A DNA stretch of 64,000 bases from Lactiplantibacillus plantarum EGD-AQ4 (GCF_000463075.2 NZ_AVAQ01000003.1:1-64000); one strand, 5' to 3'; counted from the stretch's first letter, positions 46,116 to 57,360 are shown. Numbers and translations are program-made. Notes: generated by a model from the sequence alone, not told the origin.

Positions 46116-47015
46116 GATTAAAACGTGCCAGTTAAGTGGTACTGTTCGTCAGCATTGATCATCCTAGTCCGACTTACGGGGCCGGCTGACAATTGCTGGA
46201 ACGCAGCCGACGTCGATTTGAACTCACGCAGAAACCCACTGCGTAATTTCAAATACGAGTCTTATTCTAAGCCGGAAGAAAATCACTTCCAGCTAAGAAT
46301 AATTTGGCTACTGAGCATTGTCAGCCGGCCCCTACAGTCGGGAAGCCGCTCGAATGGCGGATGAACGACCACCTACATAGGTACAATTGGCCACTGAATG
46401 TTGGGAAACTGGTCCTTTAAGCAAAATTGAATTGGTATCGTTGATGCTTTAGGATATTTGAGTAATAGGAAGATTACTGAATAGGTTTCACTACTTTTAA
46501 TGGACACTAGTCTTGGATTTAGTCGATAAAATAACCTCTGTTTATAATTCGTTACTTTCCTACCTCAAAATGCTAGAGAAAATTCTGACAAATTCCGTGA
46601 ATCTACTGATTTGAATAATTGAAACATGAATATGGGAGTCTCGCTATCATTGGAAACTAGTCTGACAGTTGAATATCAAAATTCTCATGTAACAAGAAAA
46701 CAACGACTAATCCAACCAAAAGTTAGGTCCACACATGTCTGCCTTTCGAATACCATCCCGGCTGGAAGGCATTCTGGGCAAGGCCCAGTGGTGAAATTTC
46801 ACTTAGCAAGCGTCTTGTGCTTGGTTAGTGAAAGAGCAGTATTTAAGACGTGGGCTGTCGGCTTAAATCTGTGTCCACCACGTTCCGGCCATTGCCCAGA
46901 ATGCCTGGAAGCCGGTGTAGGACGACGCCACGACTGCAAGTTTACGGTAACTTGCACTGTTTCCAGCGGGTCTCAGCTGGTAGCTTTTGAATTCGTAAAC
47001 TGGCACGTTTTAATC
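46116..47015 (+). repeat. Dispersed structured repeat, copy C (900 bp, perfect terminal inverted repeats)
   Basis: Bounded by GATTAAAACGTGCCAGTT (46116-46133) and its exact reverse complement (46998-47015). The body matches copy B in the same orientation: left hairpin complex (46140-46390), linker (46540-46740) and right complex (46740-46985). No plausible coding sequence was seen; the open frames at 46125-46364 and 46626-47063 run through the structured blocks. A short fragment of the family, ACAGCCCCGCTGGAAACAGT in reverse, sits just outside at about 46055-46074. Confidence 0.92.
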
Positions 47016-47073
47016 ATGATTCACGCCCAAATTAACGGGCACAATACGTCAATTGGTTACTAAAAAAACGTAA

Positions 47074-47117
47074 GAAAAAAAACGCCCTCGTCACACAATA
47101 GCGACAAGGGCGTTTGA
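47074..47117 (-). terminator. Intrinsic terminator of the rimP-infB-rbfA operon
   Basis: AAACGCCCT-GTC pairs with GAC-AGGGCGTTT and is followed by a long T-run on the minus strand, 15 bases after rbfA. It separates the operon from the aro segment. Confidence 0.9.
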
Positions 47118-47131
47118 TTTAGGGCAAGTAA

Positions 47132-47485
47132 TTAATCTTGCCGCTTTAAATTATTGATTAATTCATCGATCCGGCTCCCGTATTGAACAGAGTTATCCCG
47201 TTCAAACGTTAATTCCGGCGTCTTGTAGATGCTAAGCCGTGACCCTAATTCACTACGAATCAGGCCAGTTGCCTTAGATAATCCAGCCGCCGTCTTCTCG
47301 CCATCGGATGCTTTATCTGACAAAATACTGTAGTAGATGGTCGCCTGTTGTAAGTCACCGGTAACTGTGACACCAGTAATCGTCACACCTGCGACCCGTG
47401 GATCACGAACCCGTTTTAACAAAATATCATTAACTTCACGTTCGATTTCCTGTTCTAGACGACCTACACGATAATGTTGTGCCAT
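47132..47485 (-). CDS. rbfA: Ribosome-binding factor A
   Basis: A 117-residue KH-fold factor for 30S maturation and 16S rRNA 5'-end processing. Typical blocks are YRVGRLEQEIEREVNDIL (4-21), VRDPRVAGVTITGVTVTGDL (about 26-45) and the C-terminal RLSIYKTPELTFERDNS. It follows infB by 22 bases and ends the nusA-infB transcript. Confidence 0.97.
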   Translation of the reverse strand: MAQHYRVGRLEQEIEREVNDILLKRVRDPRVAGVTITGVTVTGDLQQATIYYSILSDKASDGEKTAAGLSKATGLIRSELGSRLSIYKTPELTFERDNSVQYGSRIDELINNLKRQD

Positions 47486-47507
47486 CGGTTAATCCCCCTT
47501 TGCAAGG

Positions 47508-50105
47508 TTATTCAATCGGAACTTCCTTCATGACGTAGGCTTCAATGACATCATTAACTTTGATATCGTTGTAGTCTTCAATCCGAAGACCAAGTTCGAA
47601 GCCTTGCTTGACTTCCTTCACATCATCCTTGAAGCGCCGTAAACTAGCTAACTTACCGTCATAAATTACGACACCATCACGAATGACCCGAACACCGGAA
47701 TCGCGGTGGATGACCCCATCAGTGACCATCCCACCACCGATCGTTCCAAGCTTAGAAACCTTGTAGATTTCACGAATTTCAGCTTGACCAGTGATTTCTT
47801 CTTCGTACTTCGGTTCGAGCATCCCTTTCATCGCGCTCTCGATTTCATCGATGGCGTTGTAGATGACTTGATGCAACCGAATATCAACATCGTCTGTGTC
47901 AGCTTGGGCTTTAGCCTGTGGCGTTGGCCGCACATTGAACCCGATGATGATGGCGTTACTTGCTTCAGCTAAAGCAACGTCACTTTCGTTGATCGCCCCA
48001 ACGGCCGTATGGATAATGTTGACCCGGACACCTTCAACGTCGATTTTACGTAAACTACCGGCTAAGGCTTCAACTGAACCTTGAACGTCAGCCTTAATAA
48101 TCACGTCAACTTCCTTGAGTTCCCCTTGCTTCATAGAATCAAAGAGGTTATCTAAGGTTACGTGCGTGGTCTGCTTACGTTCTTCCATCAACGCTTGTTT
48201 TGCCCGCTGTTCACCGGCATCACGAGCCGTCTTTTCATCATCAAAGACAACGAAACGGTCACCAGCATCAGGCACATCATTCAACCCCGTAATTTCAATT
48301 GGGGTTGAAGGAACGGCTTCCTTGATACGCTTCCCATGGTCGTTGGTCATTGTCCGAACTTTCCCGTAGGTATTGCCGACAACGATTGGATCACCGACAT
48401 GCATCGTCCCTTGTTGGACAAGCAAGGTCGCAGTTGACCCTTTCCCACGGTCAAGACTGGCTTCCAAGACAGACCCAGCCGCATTTTGCTTAGGGTTAGC
48501 CGTTAATTCAAGGACTTCAGATTGTAACAAGATCATGTCCAATAATTCGTCAAGGTTCTTACCGAACTTAGCCGAAATCTGAACGAAGATCGTGTCGCCA
48601 CCCCAGTCTTCAGGAATCAACCCATATTCAGTCAATTGTTCCATGACATGGTTCGGGTTAGCACCTGGCTTATCAATCTTGTTGACCGCAACAATGATTG
48701 GCACCTTAGCAGCCTTCGCATGGTTGATAGCTTCGATAGTTTGTGGCATCACACCATCATCCGCAGCAACCACTAAGACCGTAATATCAGTAATATCAGC
48801 ACCACGCGCCCGCATTTCAGTAAAGGCCGCATGCCCTGGTGTATCTAAAAAAGTGATGATCTTGCCGTCGTGCTTAACTTGATAAGCACCAATTGCCTGC
48901 GTGATCCCACCGGCTTCGCCTTCAGTCACGTGGGTATGCCGTAATTTATCCAGCAAGGTCGTCTTACCATGGTCAACGTGACCCATGACAGTAACCACTG
49001 GTGCCCGTGGTTCAAGATTATCGGTATTATTTACTTCGTCATCGAAGAACTTGTCCAAGTCAGTGACGTCAACTTCAACTTTTTCTTGGGCGTCAATGCC
49101 GTAATCAGTCGCCAAAATTTCAATCGTATCCTTGTCGAGTGACTGGTTTTGGTTAACCGCCACACCTAACATGAATAACTTCTTAATAATTTCGGCTGGT
49201 TCACGGTGCAATAACTTCCCTAAATCTTGGGCGTTCATGCCGACCGTGTACACCAGTGTTTCTGGCAACGGCTTGTCCTTACGAACTGGTGCCGGCTTGT
49301 TGTTTACCTGGCGAATCCGTTGATTCTTGTTGTTATTGCGGTTCCGGTTGTTGCGGTTGTTACGACGACGGTTATTGTTGTTACCACCACGATAACGACC
49401 ACCACCGTTGCCACCACCATTGTTGTTGCTATTCAGACTACCACCGAAGCGGCCGCTACCATTCCGCGCACTGTTCGTCGTCCCGTTAGAACGATTGTTG
49501 TTGGAATTGTTGCTGTTCGTATTACGGTTGTTGTTCCGGTTTTGGCCACCGTTGTTATTGCTGCGGTTGCTATTGTTGTTGGAACGGTTACCGCCATTGT
49601 TAGACCGGTTCGATGAATTGTTGTTCGAACGGTTGTTGTTTGGCCGGTTGCTGCTGTTATTAGACCGGTTAGCCCCGTTGCCGCCGTTATTGCGACTATT
49701 GTTTGTCCGTGTATTGTTATTGGACCGGGTTGCATTACCATTAGACCGGCTGCCGCCATTGTTATTGCGACTTTGACTATTATTTTGACTATTATTTTGG
49801 TTATTATTACGATTATTATTCAAAGAATCACCACTCTGTAAATGACGCGAGTTGGATTGCTGCTGATTAGCAGTTCGTGTCACATTTTTGGCGACGGAAT
49901 GCGTCGCCTGGCTCCGCTGTGCCGGAGCCGATTGAGACTTAGGATGGGTAACGGTTGCCGCGCCAGTCAACTGGCGGACTTCAGCGTCACCGAGGGTCGA
50001 CATATGATTTTTAACCGCGAAGCCCAATTGTTGTGCTTGTGCAATCAATTGTTTGCTCGGCACGTTCAAGGTCTTCGCAAGTTCGTAAATTCGCTGTTTT
50101 CCCAT
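47508..50105 (-). CDS. infB: Translation initiation factor IF-2
   Basis: An 865-residue GTPase that places fMet-tRNA on the ribosome. An N-terminal IF2_N domain (about 1-50) is followed by an unusually Asn/Arg/Gly/Ser-rich disordered region (about 75-265). A second IF2_N element lies near 290-340. The G domain (about 368-535) has [22 protein letters not shown] and NKIDKPGA, and C-terminal domains end with [13 protein letters not shown]. The coding region between about 49310 and 49880 is therefore highly repetitive in AAC/AAT codons. Confidence 0.97.
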   Translation of the reverse strand: MGKQRIYELAKTLNVPSKQLIAQAQQLGFAVKNHMSTLGDAEVRQLTGAATVTHPKSQSAPAQRSQATHSVAKNVTRTANQQQSNSRHLQSGDSLNNNRNNNQNNSQNNSQSRNNNGGSRSNGNATRSNNNTRTNNSRNNGGNGANRSNNSSNRPNNNRSNNNSSNRSNNGGNRSNNNSNRSNNNGGQNRNNNRNTNSNNSNNNRSNGTTNSARNGSGRFGGSLNSNNNGGGNGGGRYRGGNNNNRRRNNRNNRNRNNNKNQRIRQVNNKPAPVRKDKPLPETLVYTVGMNAQDLGKLLHREPAEIIKKLFMLGVAVNQNQSLDKDTIEILATDYGIDAQEKVEVDVTDLDKFFDDEVNNTDNLEPRAPVVTVMGHVDHGKTTLLDKLRHTHVTEGEAGGITQAIGAYQVKHDGKIITFLDTPGHAAFTEMRARGADITDITVLVVAADDGVMPQTIEAINHAKAAKVPIIVAVNKIDKPGANPNHVMEQLTEYGLIPEDWGGDTIFVQISAKFGKNLDELLDMILLQSEVLELTANPKQNAAGSVLEASLDRGKGSTATLLVQQGTMHVGDPIVVGNTYGKVRTMTNDHGKRIKEAVPSTPIEITGLNDVPDAGDRFVVFDDEKTARDAGEQRAKQALMEERKQTTHVTLDNLFDSMKQGELKEVDVIIKADVQGSVEALAGSLRKIDVEGVRVNIIHTAVGAINESDVALAEASNAIIIGFNVRPTPQAKAQADTDDVDIRLHQVIYNAIDEIESAMKGMLEPKYEEEITGQAEIREIYKVSKLGTIGGGMVTDGVIHRDSGVRVIRDGVVIYDGKLASLRRFKDDVKEVKQGFELGLRIEDYNDIKVNDVIEAYVMKEVPIE

Positions 50106-50119
50106 AGTTTCACCCTCCT

Positions 50120-50425
50120 TTACTGATTCATGATCGCCACCATTTTCTTGGCAAATCCGGCGTCAGTAATGGCATAAACGGTTCGTTTATTGCCCGTCGC
50201 CGCATTCATTTCAGCTTTAGTAAAGGTATCGATCACAGGAACATCATAAGATTGGGCCTTATCATGGAACTTTTTGGCAGTCGTGGGACCGGCATCACTA
50301 GCAATAAAGACTAGCTTGGCCGTCTGATTACGAATCGCAGCTAAGGTCAAGCCTTCACCTGCAATTTGCTTACTGGCACGCCGTGAAAGGCCCAGTAGGT
50401 TCAAACAAGCTTGGTTAGGCGTCAT
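50120..50425 (-). CDS. ylxQ: L7Ae-family RNA-binding protein YlxQ
   Basis: A 101-residue protein of the L7Ae/L30e family that binds kink-turn [23 protein letters not shown] and [17 protein letters not shown] are characteristic. The ATG at 50425 lies 11 bases inside the end of ylxR. A longer open frame is not supported. Its position between ylxR and infB is the standard Firmicutes order. Confidence 0.93.
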   Translation of the reverse strand: MTPNQACLNLLGLSRRASKQIAGEGLTLAAIRNQTAKLVFIASDAGPTTAKKFHDKAQSYDVPVIDTFTKAEMNAATGNKRTVYAITDAGFAKKMVAIMNQ

Positions 50426-50714
50426 TTCCGAAGAGTTCCTTTCGCGCTTGTTGGTGATCCACGTAGGCCACCAATTCATCGTAAAAATCCGCTTCGACTT
50501 TGATGCCGAATGCCTTATCGAAAGTTTTTTCTTTCTTGGCACGTTGGGCAACCGCCACGTCTAACGCAATGTAAGCACCGCGTCCTGGTTTCTTACCAGT
50601 TGGATCCACGGAAACTTCATCCTGCTTGTTCTTAACGACCCGGACTAAGTCTTTTTTGGGATGCATTTCACCCGTCACAATGTCCTTTCGTAACGGCACT
50701 TTTCTTTTTTTCAT
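50415..50714 (-). CDS. ylxR: YlxR/RnpM RNA-binding protein
   Basis: A 99-residue basic DUF448 protein. The family block LVRVVKNKQDEVSVDPTGKKP followed by GRGAY (about 23-48) is present. The orthologue in B. subtilis has been reported to bind RNase P RNA (RnpM). The residue usually a CxxC cysteine site near the N-terminus (TGEMHPKKDL here) lacks cysteines. It lies between nusA and ylxQ. Confidence 0.93.
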   Translation of the reverse strand: MKKRKVPLRKDIVTGEMHPKKDLVRVVKNKQDEVSVDPTGKKPGRGAYIALDVAVAQRAKKEKTFDKAFGIKVEADFYDELVAYVDHQQARKELFGNDA

Positions 50715-50757
50715 AATCCCAGACCTCCTTTGATTACTTCATTGACGAACCGTGACC

Positions 50758-52020
50758 CTATTCGGCGTCACTGGCAGCTTCATCAGAGGCTGCAGCTTCT
50801 GAATCGGTGACTGCTTCAGGTTCAGTTGCTTCTGAATCAGTTGCTTCAGGTTCTACGTCAGTCGCTTCTGATGGTTCAGCAGCAACATCGTCAGCCGTGT
50901 CATCACTGACAGGGGCATCTTCAGTCGCTACTTGTGGTGCTGTTTCGGCAGCCGCCACATCATCAGGGTTTGCATCCATTATATCAGATGCTTCGGTTTC
51001 AGATTTGATATCGATCTTGAAGCCGGTCAACTTAGCTGCTAAACGCGCATTTTGACCACGTTTCCCAATTGCTAATGATAATTGGTAATCAGGAACGACC
51101 ACGGTACAGCCGCGTTCGTTTTCAGGGTCAAAAATGACATCCAAGACTTCGGCGGGGTTCAACGCGTTGGCGATGAAGACTGCCGTATCATCCGTCCATT
51201 CAACGATATCCATGTTTTCACCATGAAGTTCGTTAACGATGGTTTGGACCCGTTGGCCTTTTGGTCCGACACAGGTCCCGACTGGATCAACGTTTGGATT
51301 GTTGGAACGAACCGCAACCTTAGCGCGATCACCCGCTTCACGGGCAATTGAGACAATTTCAACGATACCGTCGAAAATTTCAGGCACTTCTTGTTCAAAC
51401 AACCGCTTCAACAGGTCCGGCGCAGTCCGTGAAACGAACACTTGGGGACCCTTGGTGGCATTTTCCACTTTAGAAACGTAAACCTTGATTTTATCGTGAA
51501 TGCGGTATACTTCACCTGGTAATTGGTCAGAGCGACCCATAACGGCTTCCACCTTACCCAGGCTAACATAGACGAACCGATTGTCTTGACGTTCAACTTC
51601 ACCAGTGACGATTTCATTTTCGTACTGGCTGTATTCGTCATAGATAATCCCACGTTCAGCTTCACGTACCCGCTGCATAATGACCTGTTTAGCCGTTTGG
51701 GCAGCGATGCGGCCAAAGTTCTTAGGCGTGACTTCAAACCGGATGTCATCACCAATTTCGTAAGCCCGGTTAATTGCTAGCGCGTCTTGTAAGCTAACTT
51801 CCAGCCGTGAATCAAAAACATCTTCAACGACTTCTTTAACGGCATATACGTGAATATTACCCTTTACTTGATCAAAGTCAACTTCAACGTTTTGCGCCTG
51901 ACCATAGTTTCGTTTGTATGCAGAAACCAAGGCAGCTTCTAGGGCTTCGATCACAACTTCTTTTTTGATGCCCTTTTCTGATTCGAGGGTGTCTAAGGCC
52001 CCTAATAATTCCTTACTCAT
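50758..52020 (-). CDS. nusA: Transcription factor NusA
   Basis: A 420-residue RNA polymerase-associated factor affecting pausing, termination and antitermination. It has an N-terminal polymerase-binding domain (1-125), S1 (about 130-200), and KH1 and KH2 (about 230-345; VDPVGTCVGPKGQRVQTIV, LSLAIGKRGQNARLAAKLTG). The last 70 residues are acidic, low complexity (Ala, Asp, Glu, Ser, Thr), longer than the short tail of B. subtilis NusA. It follows rimP by 20 bases. See the possible autoregulatory terminator upstream of rimP. Confidence 0.97.
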   Translation of the reverse strand: MSKELLGALDTLESEKGIKKEVVIEALEAALVSAYKRNYGQAQNVEVDFDQVKGNIHVYAVKEVVEDVFDSRLEVSLQDALAINRAYEIGDDIRFEVTPKNFGRIAAQTAKQVIMQRVREAERGIIYDEYSQYENEIVTGEVERQDNRFVYVSLGKVEAVMGRSDQLPGEVYRIHDKIKVYVSKVENATKGPQVFVSRTAPDLLKRLFEQEVPEIFDGIVEIVSIAREAGDRAKVAVRSNNPNVDPVGTCVGPKGQRVQTIVNELHGENMDIVEWTDDTAVFIANALNPAEVLDVIFDPENERGCTVVVPDYQLSLAIGKRGQNARLAAKLTGFKIDIKSETEASDIMDANPDDVAAAETAPQVATEDAPVSDDTADDVAAEPSEATDVEPEATDSEATEPEAVTDSEAAASDEAASDAE

Positions 52021-52040
52021 GTGTAGACTCCTTTACTTAT

Positions 52041-52517
52041 TTAGAACTTTACCGCTAAGCGGGCTTGTGAAATCTGATCACGATTGATCGTGACCGTCTT
52101 ATGACGGGTCTTATCTAAATAATCGATTGTCACCGTCGTTGGCGTGACTTCCGTCAAATCACCTTCAAAGACCTTTTTACCATCTAATTTCTGGTATAAA
52201 CCAACGTGTACATATTTACCGATGGCATTTTGATAATCCGCTTCCTTCTTCAGCGGCCGTTCCGCACCCGGCGAAGAGACCTCTAAAAAGTAAGCCTGTG
52301 GAATTGGATCAGGTTCCATTGTATCCAACTTCTCACTTAGTTCATCACTGACCATCGCACATTCTTCAATATTAATGCCGCCTGGCTTGTCGATGTAGAG
52401 CCGCAAGTACCAGCTCTGACCTTCGCGCACAAATTCCAGGTCGACGAGTTCAAACTGGTGTGCGCTGACAATGGCTGCGGCCACTGGCTGAATGGTTTCA
52501 ACAACATTACTGCTCAA
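52041..52517 (-). CDS. rimP: Ribosome maturation factor RimP
   Basis: A 158-residue factor for 30S assembly. It shows the [20 protein letters not shown] then [21 protein letters not shown]-terminal domain and [20 protein letters not shown] at the domain boundary, then an SH3-like C-terminal domain. It is the first gene of the rimP-nusA-ylxR-ylxQ-infB-rbfA operon. Its leader contains a terminator-like hairpin. Confidence 0.97.
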   Translation of the reverse strand: MSSNVVETIQPVAAAIVSAHQFELVDLEFVREGQSWYLRLYIDKPGGINIEECAMVSDELSEKLDTMEPDPIPQAYFLEVSSPGAERPLKKEADYQNAIGKYVHVGLYQKLDGKKVFEGDLTEVTPTTVTIDYLDKTRHKTVTINRDQISQARLAVKF

Positions 52518-52547
52518 GGCTGTGCCTCCTATTCAGATTAGTCCAAT

Positions 52548-52584
52548 AAAAAGAGTGAGCATCGCTGCTCACTCGTTAACGAGT
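52548..52584 (-). terminator. Leader terminator upstream of rimP-nusA
   Basis: On the minus strand GAGTGAGCA and TGCTCACTC (52553-52574) form a perfect 9-bp stem followed by TTTTTATT. It is preceded by an overlapping 14-base palindrome ACTCGTTAACGAGT (52571-52584). A promoter-like TTGACC...TATAAT lies near 52597-52623. Because it stands between promoter and first gene it can act as an attenuator; alternatively it ends polC transcription. Confidence 0.75.
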
Positions 52585-52845
52585 TTTAAATTACAATTAT
52601 ATATTAGCACAATTATGGTCAAACCGCAAGCTTACGCCTTTTATAGCCGTTAGCACTGGCAATTAATTACCCGTCGAAACCGTGCCACAAAAGCACGTTA
52701 ATCACTGATATGACGGCATTGTTGCGCATCATGTGGCCACAAACTGCAATGTTGCCCGTTGCACGTCCAATTTGGCTAAAATTTCATCATTTTTTAACTT
52801 ATTAGACGCGTTGTGACCGTGATTATTCAGCACGATAGGCAATGA

Positions 52846-53015
52846 CAGTTCTTAAGTTCAAAAGCAACCAGCTGAAATCCGCTGGGAAAATGCGCGAGCT
52901 TGCGTAAACTTTCAGTGATAGCTACGCCCTACGCCGGCCCTGTAAGTCGGATTAGGACGATCACCGGCAGACAAAATAGTAAACCAATCAAATGTCATAA
53001 TTTAATCGTGATTCA
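52846..53015 (-). repeat. Dispersed structured repeat, copy E (short, reverse orientation)
   Basis: About 170 bases between rimP and polC. Read on the minus strand the left end of the family (TCCGACTTACAGGGCCGGCG, near 52925-52950) joins directly to the right end (ACGCAAGCTCGCGC ... CCAGCGGATTTCAGCTGG, near 52868-52915). The terminal inverted repeats are degraded (GATTAAATTATGAC). It is an internal-deletion derivative like copies A and D but with other break points. Confidence 0.75.
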
Positions 53016-53046
53016 TTACCAATCAATGCGCACCATCCATCTCCAA

Positions 53047-56000
53047 TTAGAACAGAGATAATTGGTTTTCATCCGGTAAATCGTTCAGAACCCCGTTTTC
53101 AGTCATGAAGTCGATCAAACTCTTTGAAACCTTACCACGTTTCGATAAATCTTCCTTCGATAGGAATGGCTTATCCGCCCGTGCCGCCACGATTTGCTTG
53201 GCCACGTTCAGCCCAAGCCCAGGAACGGCCCGGAATGGCGCAATCAGTGTGTCACCGTCAATCAACCAATCGGAGGCATCCGACTTATCTAAGTCGACCA
53301 TGGAGAAGTTGAAGCCACGTTCCAACATTTCATTTGCCAGCTCGAGCACCGTCAGCAAGTTCTTCTCCTTGGCACTCGCATCCATCCCTTTATCCGTGAT
53401 GGCTTTCATTGAGGCCTTGACCGCTTCCTTACCATGCGCCATCGCGACGAGGTCGAAATCATCCGCCCGCACCGAGAAATAGGCCGTGTAGTAAATCAGT
53501 GGGAAGTAAACTTTGAAGTAAGCGACCCGCAACGCCATCAAGATATAAGCCGCCGCGTGCGCCCGTGGGAACATGTACTTGATTTTGAGACACGACTCGA
53601 TGTACCAATCAGGAACGTCAGCGTCCTTCATCGCCTGTTGCCACTCGTCAGGAATCCCACGGCCCTTCCGCACGTGTTCCATGATTTGGAAGGACATATC
53701 AGATTCCATCCCATAGTGAATCAAGTCGGTCATGATGTTATCACGACACCCAATAACTTCGGCCAGCGTAACCGTACCATCTTTGATCAATTCTTCCGCG
53801 TTGCCGAGCCACACGTCGGTTCCGTGGGAAAGTCCAGAAATTTGAAGCAATTCGTTAAACGTCGATGGATGGGTTTCTTCCAACATTCCCCGAACAAAGC
53901 GCGTCCCAAATTCAGGAATGCCCAGGGTCCCCGTTTTGGAGAAGATCTGGTCTTCGGTGACGCCCAAGACTTCAGGACTTGAGAAAATCTTCATGACATT
54001 TGGATCAACTGGCGGGATACTTTCAGGTTGAATTCCCGACAAATCTTGGAGCATCCGAATCATCGTCGGGTCATCATGCCCCAGAATATCAATTTTCAAG
54101 ATATTATCATGAATCGAATGGAAATCAAAGTGGGTCGTTTGCCAGGCCGCACTCTGGTCATCAGCGGGATATTGGACCGGTGTAAAGTCATAAATATCCA
54201 TGTAGTCCGGCACAACAATGATACCGGCCGGATGTTGGCCAGTCGTCCGCTTGACCCCAGTCGTCCCTTTAGCTAACCGATCGACCTCAGCTGAACGTAA
54301 CGTCTGATTGGTATCACGTTCATACGCCTTAACGTAGCCATAACCGGTCTTATCCGCAACCGTCCCAATCGTTCCGGCACGGTAAACGTTTTTCTCACCG
54401 AACAAGACTTTGGTATAGTTGTGGGCAATTGGTTGGTAGTCACCGGAGAAGTTCAAATCAATATCCGGTACCTTGTTTCCGTAAAAACCAAGGAAGGTTT
54501 CGAATGGGATGTTTTGACCATCACGGACCATGTTAGTGCCACATTCAGGGCAATCCTTTGGCGGTAAATCGTAGCCCGAACCATATTCGTTGTTCGTATA
54601 GAAGTGTGAATATTGGCAATTTGGACAACGGTAATGCGGCGGCATCGGGTTAACTTCCGTGATCCCAGATAGCGTTGCGACCAGACTAGATCCAACGGAA
54701 CCACGAGACCCAACCAGGTAACCGTCCTTGTTACTCTTGAACACCAGCCGTTGCGCAATCAGGTAAATAACTGAGAACCCGTTCCCAATAATACTCTTCA
54801 ACTCTTTATCGACTCGCTTTTGCACGATTTCCGGTAATGGATCACCGTACCAAGCGTGGGCCCGGTCCATCGTCAACTTCTCGATTTCAGCTTCGGCACC
54901 CTTCATCCGCGGCGTATACAGTTTATCCTTGACTGGCCGGACGATTTCAAACTTGTCCGCAATCGCCCGCGGTGTATCGACAACGATTTCATGAGCGGTA
55001 TCCGCACCCAGAAAATCAAAATCTTTGAGCATTTCGTCCGTCGAGCGGAAATGCACATCGGGGCGTTCCGTTCGATTCAACGGATTCCCGGGTTGCGAAT
55101 GAATCAAGATTTTACGATAAATTTTATCTTCTGGGTTGAGATAATGAACATCGCCAGTTGCAGCGACCGGAATATTCATTTCATGACCGAGCTCGACCAT
55201 GTTACCAATAATTTCTTCCAAGTGATCCGTATCGGCAATTAAACCACTCTCAATCAATGCCGAGTAGGCTGCTTTGGGTTGGACCTCCAGGAAGTCATAG
55301 TAACCAGCCTTTTGACGGGCTTCTTCCTTCCCTTTTTGCATCATTGCGGTGAAGACTTCACCACTTGAACAGGCCGAACCAACTAGAATGCCATCACGAT
55401 ACTTGTTCAGAATACTCCGTGGCACTCGTGGTACTCGGTAATAGTATTCGACGTTGGATAGTGAAATAATTCGGAACAAGTTCTTCAACCCAGCCTGCGT
55501 CTGCGCATAGAGGGTCGCATGGAATGGCCGCGCGTGGCGGTATGCCGCATTCTCATTCATGTGGTCATTCAGTTGTTCGTGGAACTGGACCCCATAGCGT
55601 TCCTCAGCGTCCTTTAAGAAGATATGGTTCAAATGTCCCGTAGATTCCGCATCATAGATCGCCCGGTGATGGTGCTCCAGGTTAACGTTGAATTTCTTAG
55701 CCAGCGTGTTTAACCGGTAGCCCCGTAAATTCGGGTACAACCAGCGCGCCAGCGTCAACGTATCAATGATTGGATTGGTGATGGGGCCCATCTGATGACG
55801 CGCGTACCCCGTATTCATGAACCCGATATCGAAAGTCACGTTATGACCAACGACGATGGCATCACCATAGAATTCGCGGAACAACTTGAAGACTTCCTCT
55901 TCAGATTTCGACCCGCGGACCATATCATCCGTGATACTGGTCAAATTGGTCGTCGTCTCCGATAAATGGAACCCAGGATCAATGAACTCTTCAAACTGGT

Positions 56001-57360
56001 CGACGACGTTTCCTTTGACCATCTTAACCGCAGACAGTTCGATGACCCGGTCATAAATGGCAGACAGTCCGGTCGTTTCCGTATCAAAGATAACGTAAGT
56101 CGATTCTTTTAAGTCGACGTGCGCGTCGTTATATGCAATCGGCACCCCGTCATCGACCATGTTGGCCTCGACGCCGTATAAAATCTTGATGTTATTCTTT
56201 TCACCGGCTGCAAAGGCTTCTGGAAAGGCTTGGGCCCCCGAATGGTCAGTGATGGCGATTGCCGGATGGCCCCACTTGGCCGCCTGTTTAACATAATCGC
56301 TCACACTATTTGTGGCATCCATCTGACTCATGTTGGAGTGTAAATGTAATTCCACCCGTTTATCGTCCGCAGGCGCCGTATCCTGACGACTGGCGTGCGA
56401 CGTCTCGTTAATATCGTAGGCATTGATCGTCAAATCCCGCATGAAACTATCTTCTTGGACTGACCCACGAACACGTACCCACATACCAGTATGCAGCGCC
56501 GCAAATTGGGCCTCGTCGTCTGTGTTGCGAGAGAACTTCTTAACGACCATCGACGAACTATAATCAGTCACTTTTAAGATCAATAACTGCCGTTGTGAAC
56601 GCAGCGTCCGGACTTCCATGTCGAAAACGTAACCCTCAACAATGACAGACCGTTCTTCTTCCGTAATTTGAACCATTTGTTTGGCTGGTTCTTGCGGATT
56701 GATTTGCTTCCCTAACTGTACTGGGCCATCGATTGGCGCCGGAGAATCGGCCTGTTTTTGCCGCTTCTCATTGGCTTTCTTGATGGCCGCTTCCGCCTTT
56801 TTCGCCAGTTCTTGGTCCGACTTAGCTTTTTGTTCGTGGAATTCCTTGATTTTAGCTTGTGAAGCACTTTCATCAATCATCGTGTGGATCGAAAATTTTG
56901 GGAATCCGAGTTGATGATACGTTGACTCAATTGGTCCCAAAGCTTGATTGGTCAAGAAGTTTTGAATTACTTCATTTTCAGCTAATAGGATCACACGGCC
57001 GTCTTCATAGGACGGCACATTGCTATTGCACAGGGACTGAACGAGTGACGACTTAATTCCACTATGTTGAACGATCCACTCCCAGTACTCTGCCAGTTCG
57101 CGGCCGTTGACTTCAGTATCATCCGTTACGATTTTAGTCGTCACCCGGGCAATGTCCTTGAACGCAATTTGAAGTTTGTTTTGAAACGTCATAAATTGCG
57201 AGTAAGGCAGCACGTGTTGAAAATGCAAGTGAAATTCCCAAACTTTGGAAGCTTGATGCACGGTCAATTTATCGATTGCCGCGGCTTCGAATTCAGGACC
57301 GGTCGGCATCTCAATTTGTTCGAGGAGTTTCTCGAACATTTCTTGTTGGTTTAAACTCAC
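53047..57360 (-). CDS. polC: DNA polymerase III subunit alpha, PolC type
   Basis: A 1437-residue Gram-positive replicative polymerase with built-in proofreading. In order: N-terminal domain and OB fold (about 225-325), PHP domain (about 335-410 and continuing after the insert), a DEDDh 3'-5' exonuclease inserted in it (about 420-590; [39 protein letters not shown]), zinc-binding CPNCQYSH...CPECGTN (about 900-935), and the palm with [11 protein letters not shown] (about 965). A GTG start has AGAGGAGG upstream. Length matches the family. Single gene. Confidence 0.98.
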   Translation of the reverse strand: MSLNQQEMFEKLLEQIEMPTGPEFEAAAIDKLTVHQASKVWEFHLHFQHVLPYSQFMTFQNKLQIAFKDIARVTTKIVTDDTEVNGRELAEYWEWIVQHSGIKSSLVQSLCNSNVPSYEDGRVILLAENEVIQNFLTNQALGPIESTYHQLGFPKFSIHTMIDESASQAKIKEFHEQKAKSDQELAKKAEAAIKKANEKRQKQADSPAPIDGPVQLGKQINPQEPAKQMVQITEEERSVIVEGYVFDMEVRTLRSQRQLLILKVTDYSSSMVVKKFSRNTDDEAQFAALHTGMWVRVRGSVQEDSFMRDLTINAYDINETSHASRQDTAPADDKRVELHLHSNMSQMDATNSVSDYVKQAAKWGHPAIAITDHSGAQAFPEAFAAGEKNNIKILYGVEANMVDDGVPIAYNDAHVDLKESTYVIFDTETTGLSAIYDRVIELSAVKMVKGNVVDQFEEFIDPGFHLSETTTNLTSITDDMVRGSKSEEEVFKLFREFYGDAIVVGHNVTFDIGFMNTGYARHQMGPITNPIIDTLTLARWLYPNLRGYRLNTLAKKFNVNLEHHHRAIYDAESTGHLNHIFLKDAEERYGVQFHEQLNDHMNENAAYRHARPFHATLYAQTQAGLKNLFRIISLSNVEYYYRVPRVPRSILNKYRDGILVGSACSSGEVFTAMMQKGKEEARQKAGYYDFLEVQPKAAYSALIESGLIADTDHLEEIIGNMVELGHEMNIPVAATGDVHYLNPEDKIYRKILIHSQPGNPLNRTERPDVHFRSTDEMLKDFDFLGADTAHEIVVDTPRAIADKFEIVRPVKDKLYTPRMKGAEAEIEKLTMDRAHAWYGDPLPEIVQKRVDKELKSIIGNGFSVIYLIAQRLVFKSNKDGYLVGSRGSVGSSLVATLSGITEVNPMPPHYRCPNCQYSHFYTNNEYGSGYDLPPKDCPECGTNMVRDGQNIPFETFLGFYGNKVPDIDLNFSGDYQPIAHNYTKVLFGEKNVYRAGTIGTVADKTGYGYVKAYERDTNQTLRSAEVDRLAKGTTGVKRTTGQHPAGIIVVPDYMDIYDFTPVQYPADDQSAAWQTTHFDFHSIHDNILKIDILGHDDPTMIRMLQDLSGIQPESIPPVDPNVMKIFSSPEVLGVTEDQIFSKTGTLGIPEFGTRFVRGMLEETHPSTFNELLQISGLSHGTDVWLGNAEELIKDGTVTLAEVIGCRDNIMTDLIHYGMESDMSFQIMEHVRKGRGIPDEWQQAMKDADVPDWYIESCLKIKYMFPRAHAAAYILMALRVAYFKVYFPLIYYTAYFSVRADDFDLVAMAHGKEAVKASMKAITDKGMDASAKEKNLLTVLELANEMLERGFNFSMVDLDKSDASDWLIDGDTLIAPFRAVPGLGLNVAKQIVAARADKPFLSKEDLSKRGKVSKSLIDFMTENGVLNDLPDENQLSLF

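Noticed and set aside
46125-47063. Open frames of 79 and 145 codons and a 67-codon frame at 39039-39242
   Set aside because: They fall within repeat copies B and C, are not kept in frame between copies and run across hairpins. No ribosome binding site supports them.
49227-49776. Long plus-strand frames opposite infB with Val/Thr or Leu/Arg-rich translation
   Set aside because: They are antisense to the Asn-rich AAC/AAT tract of infB, whose composition leaves other frames open by chance.
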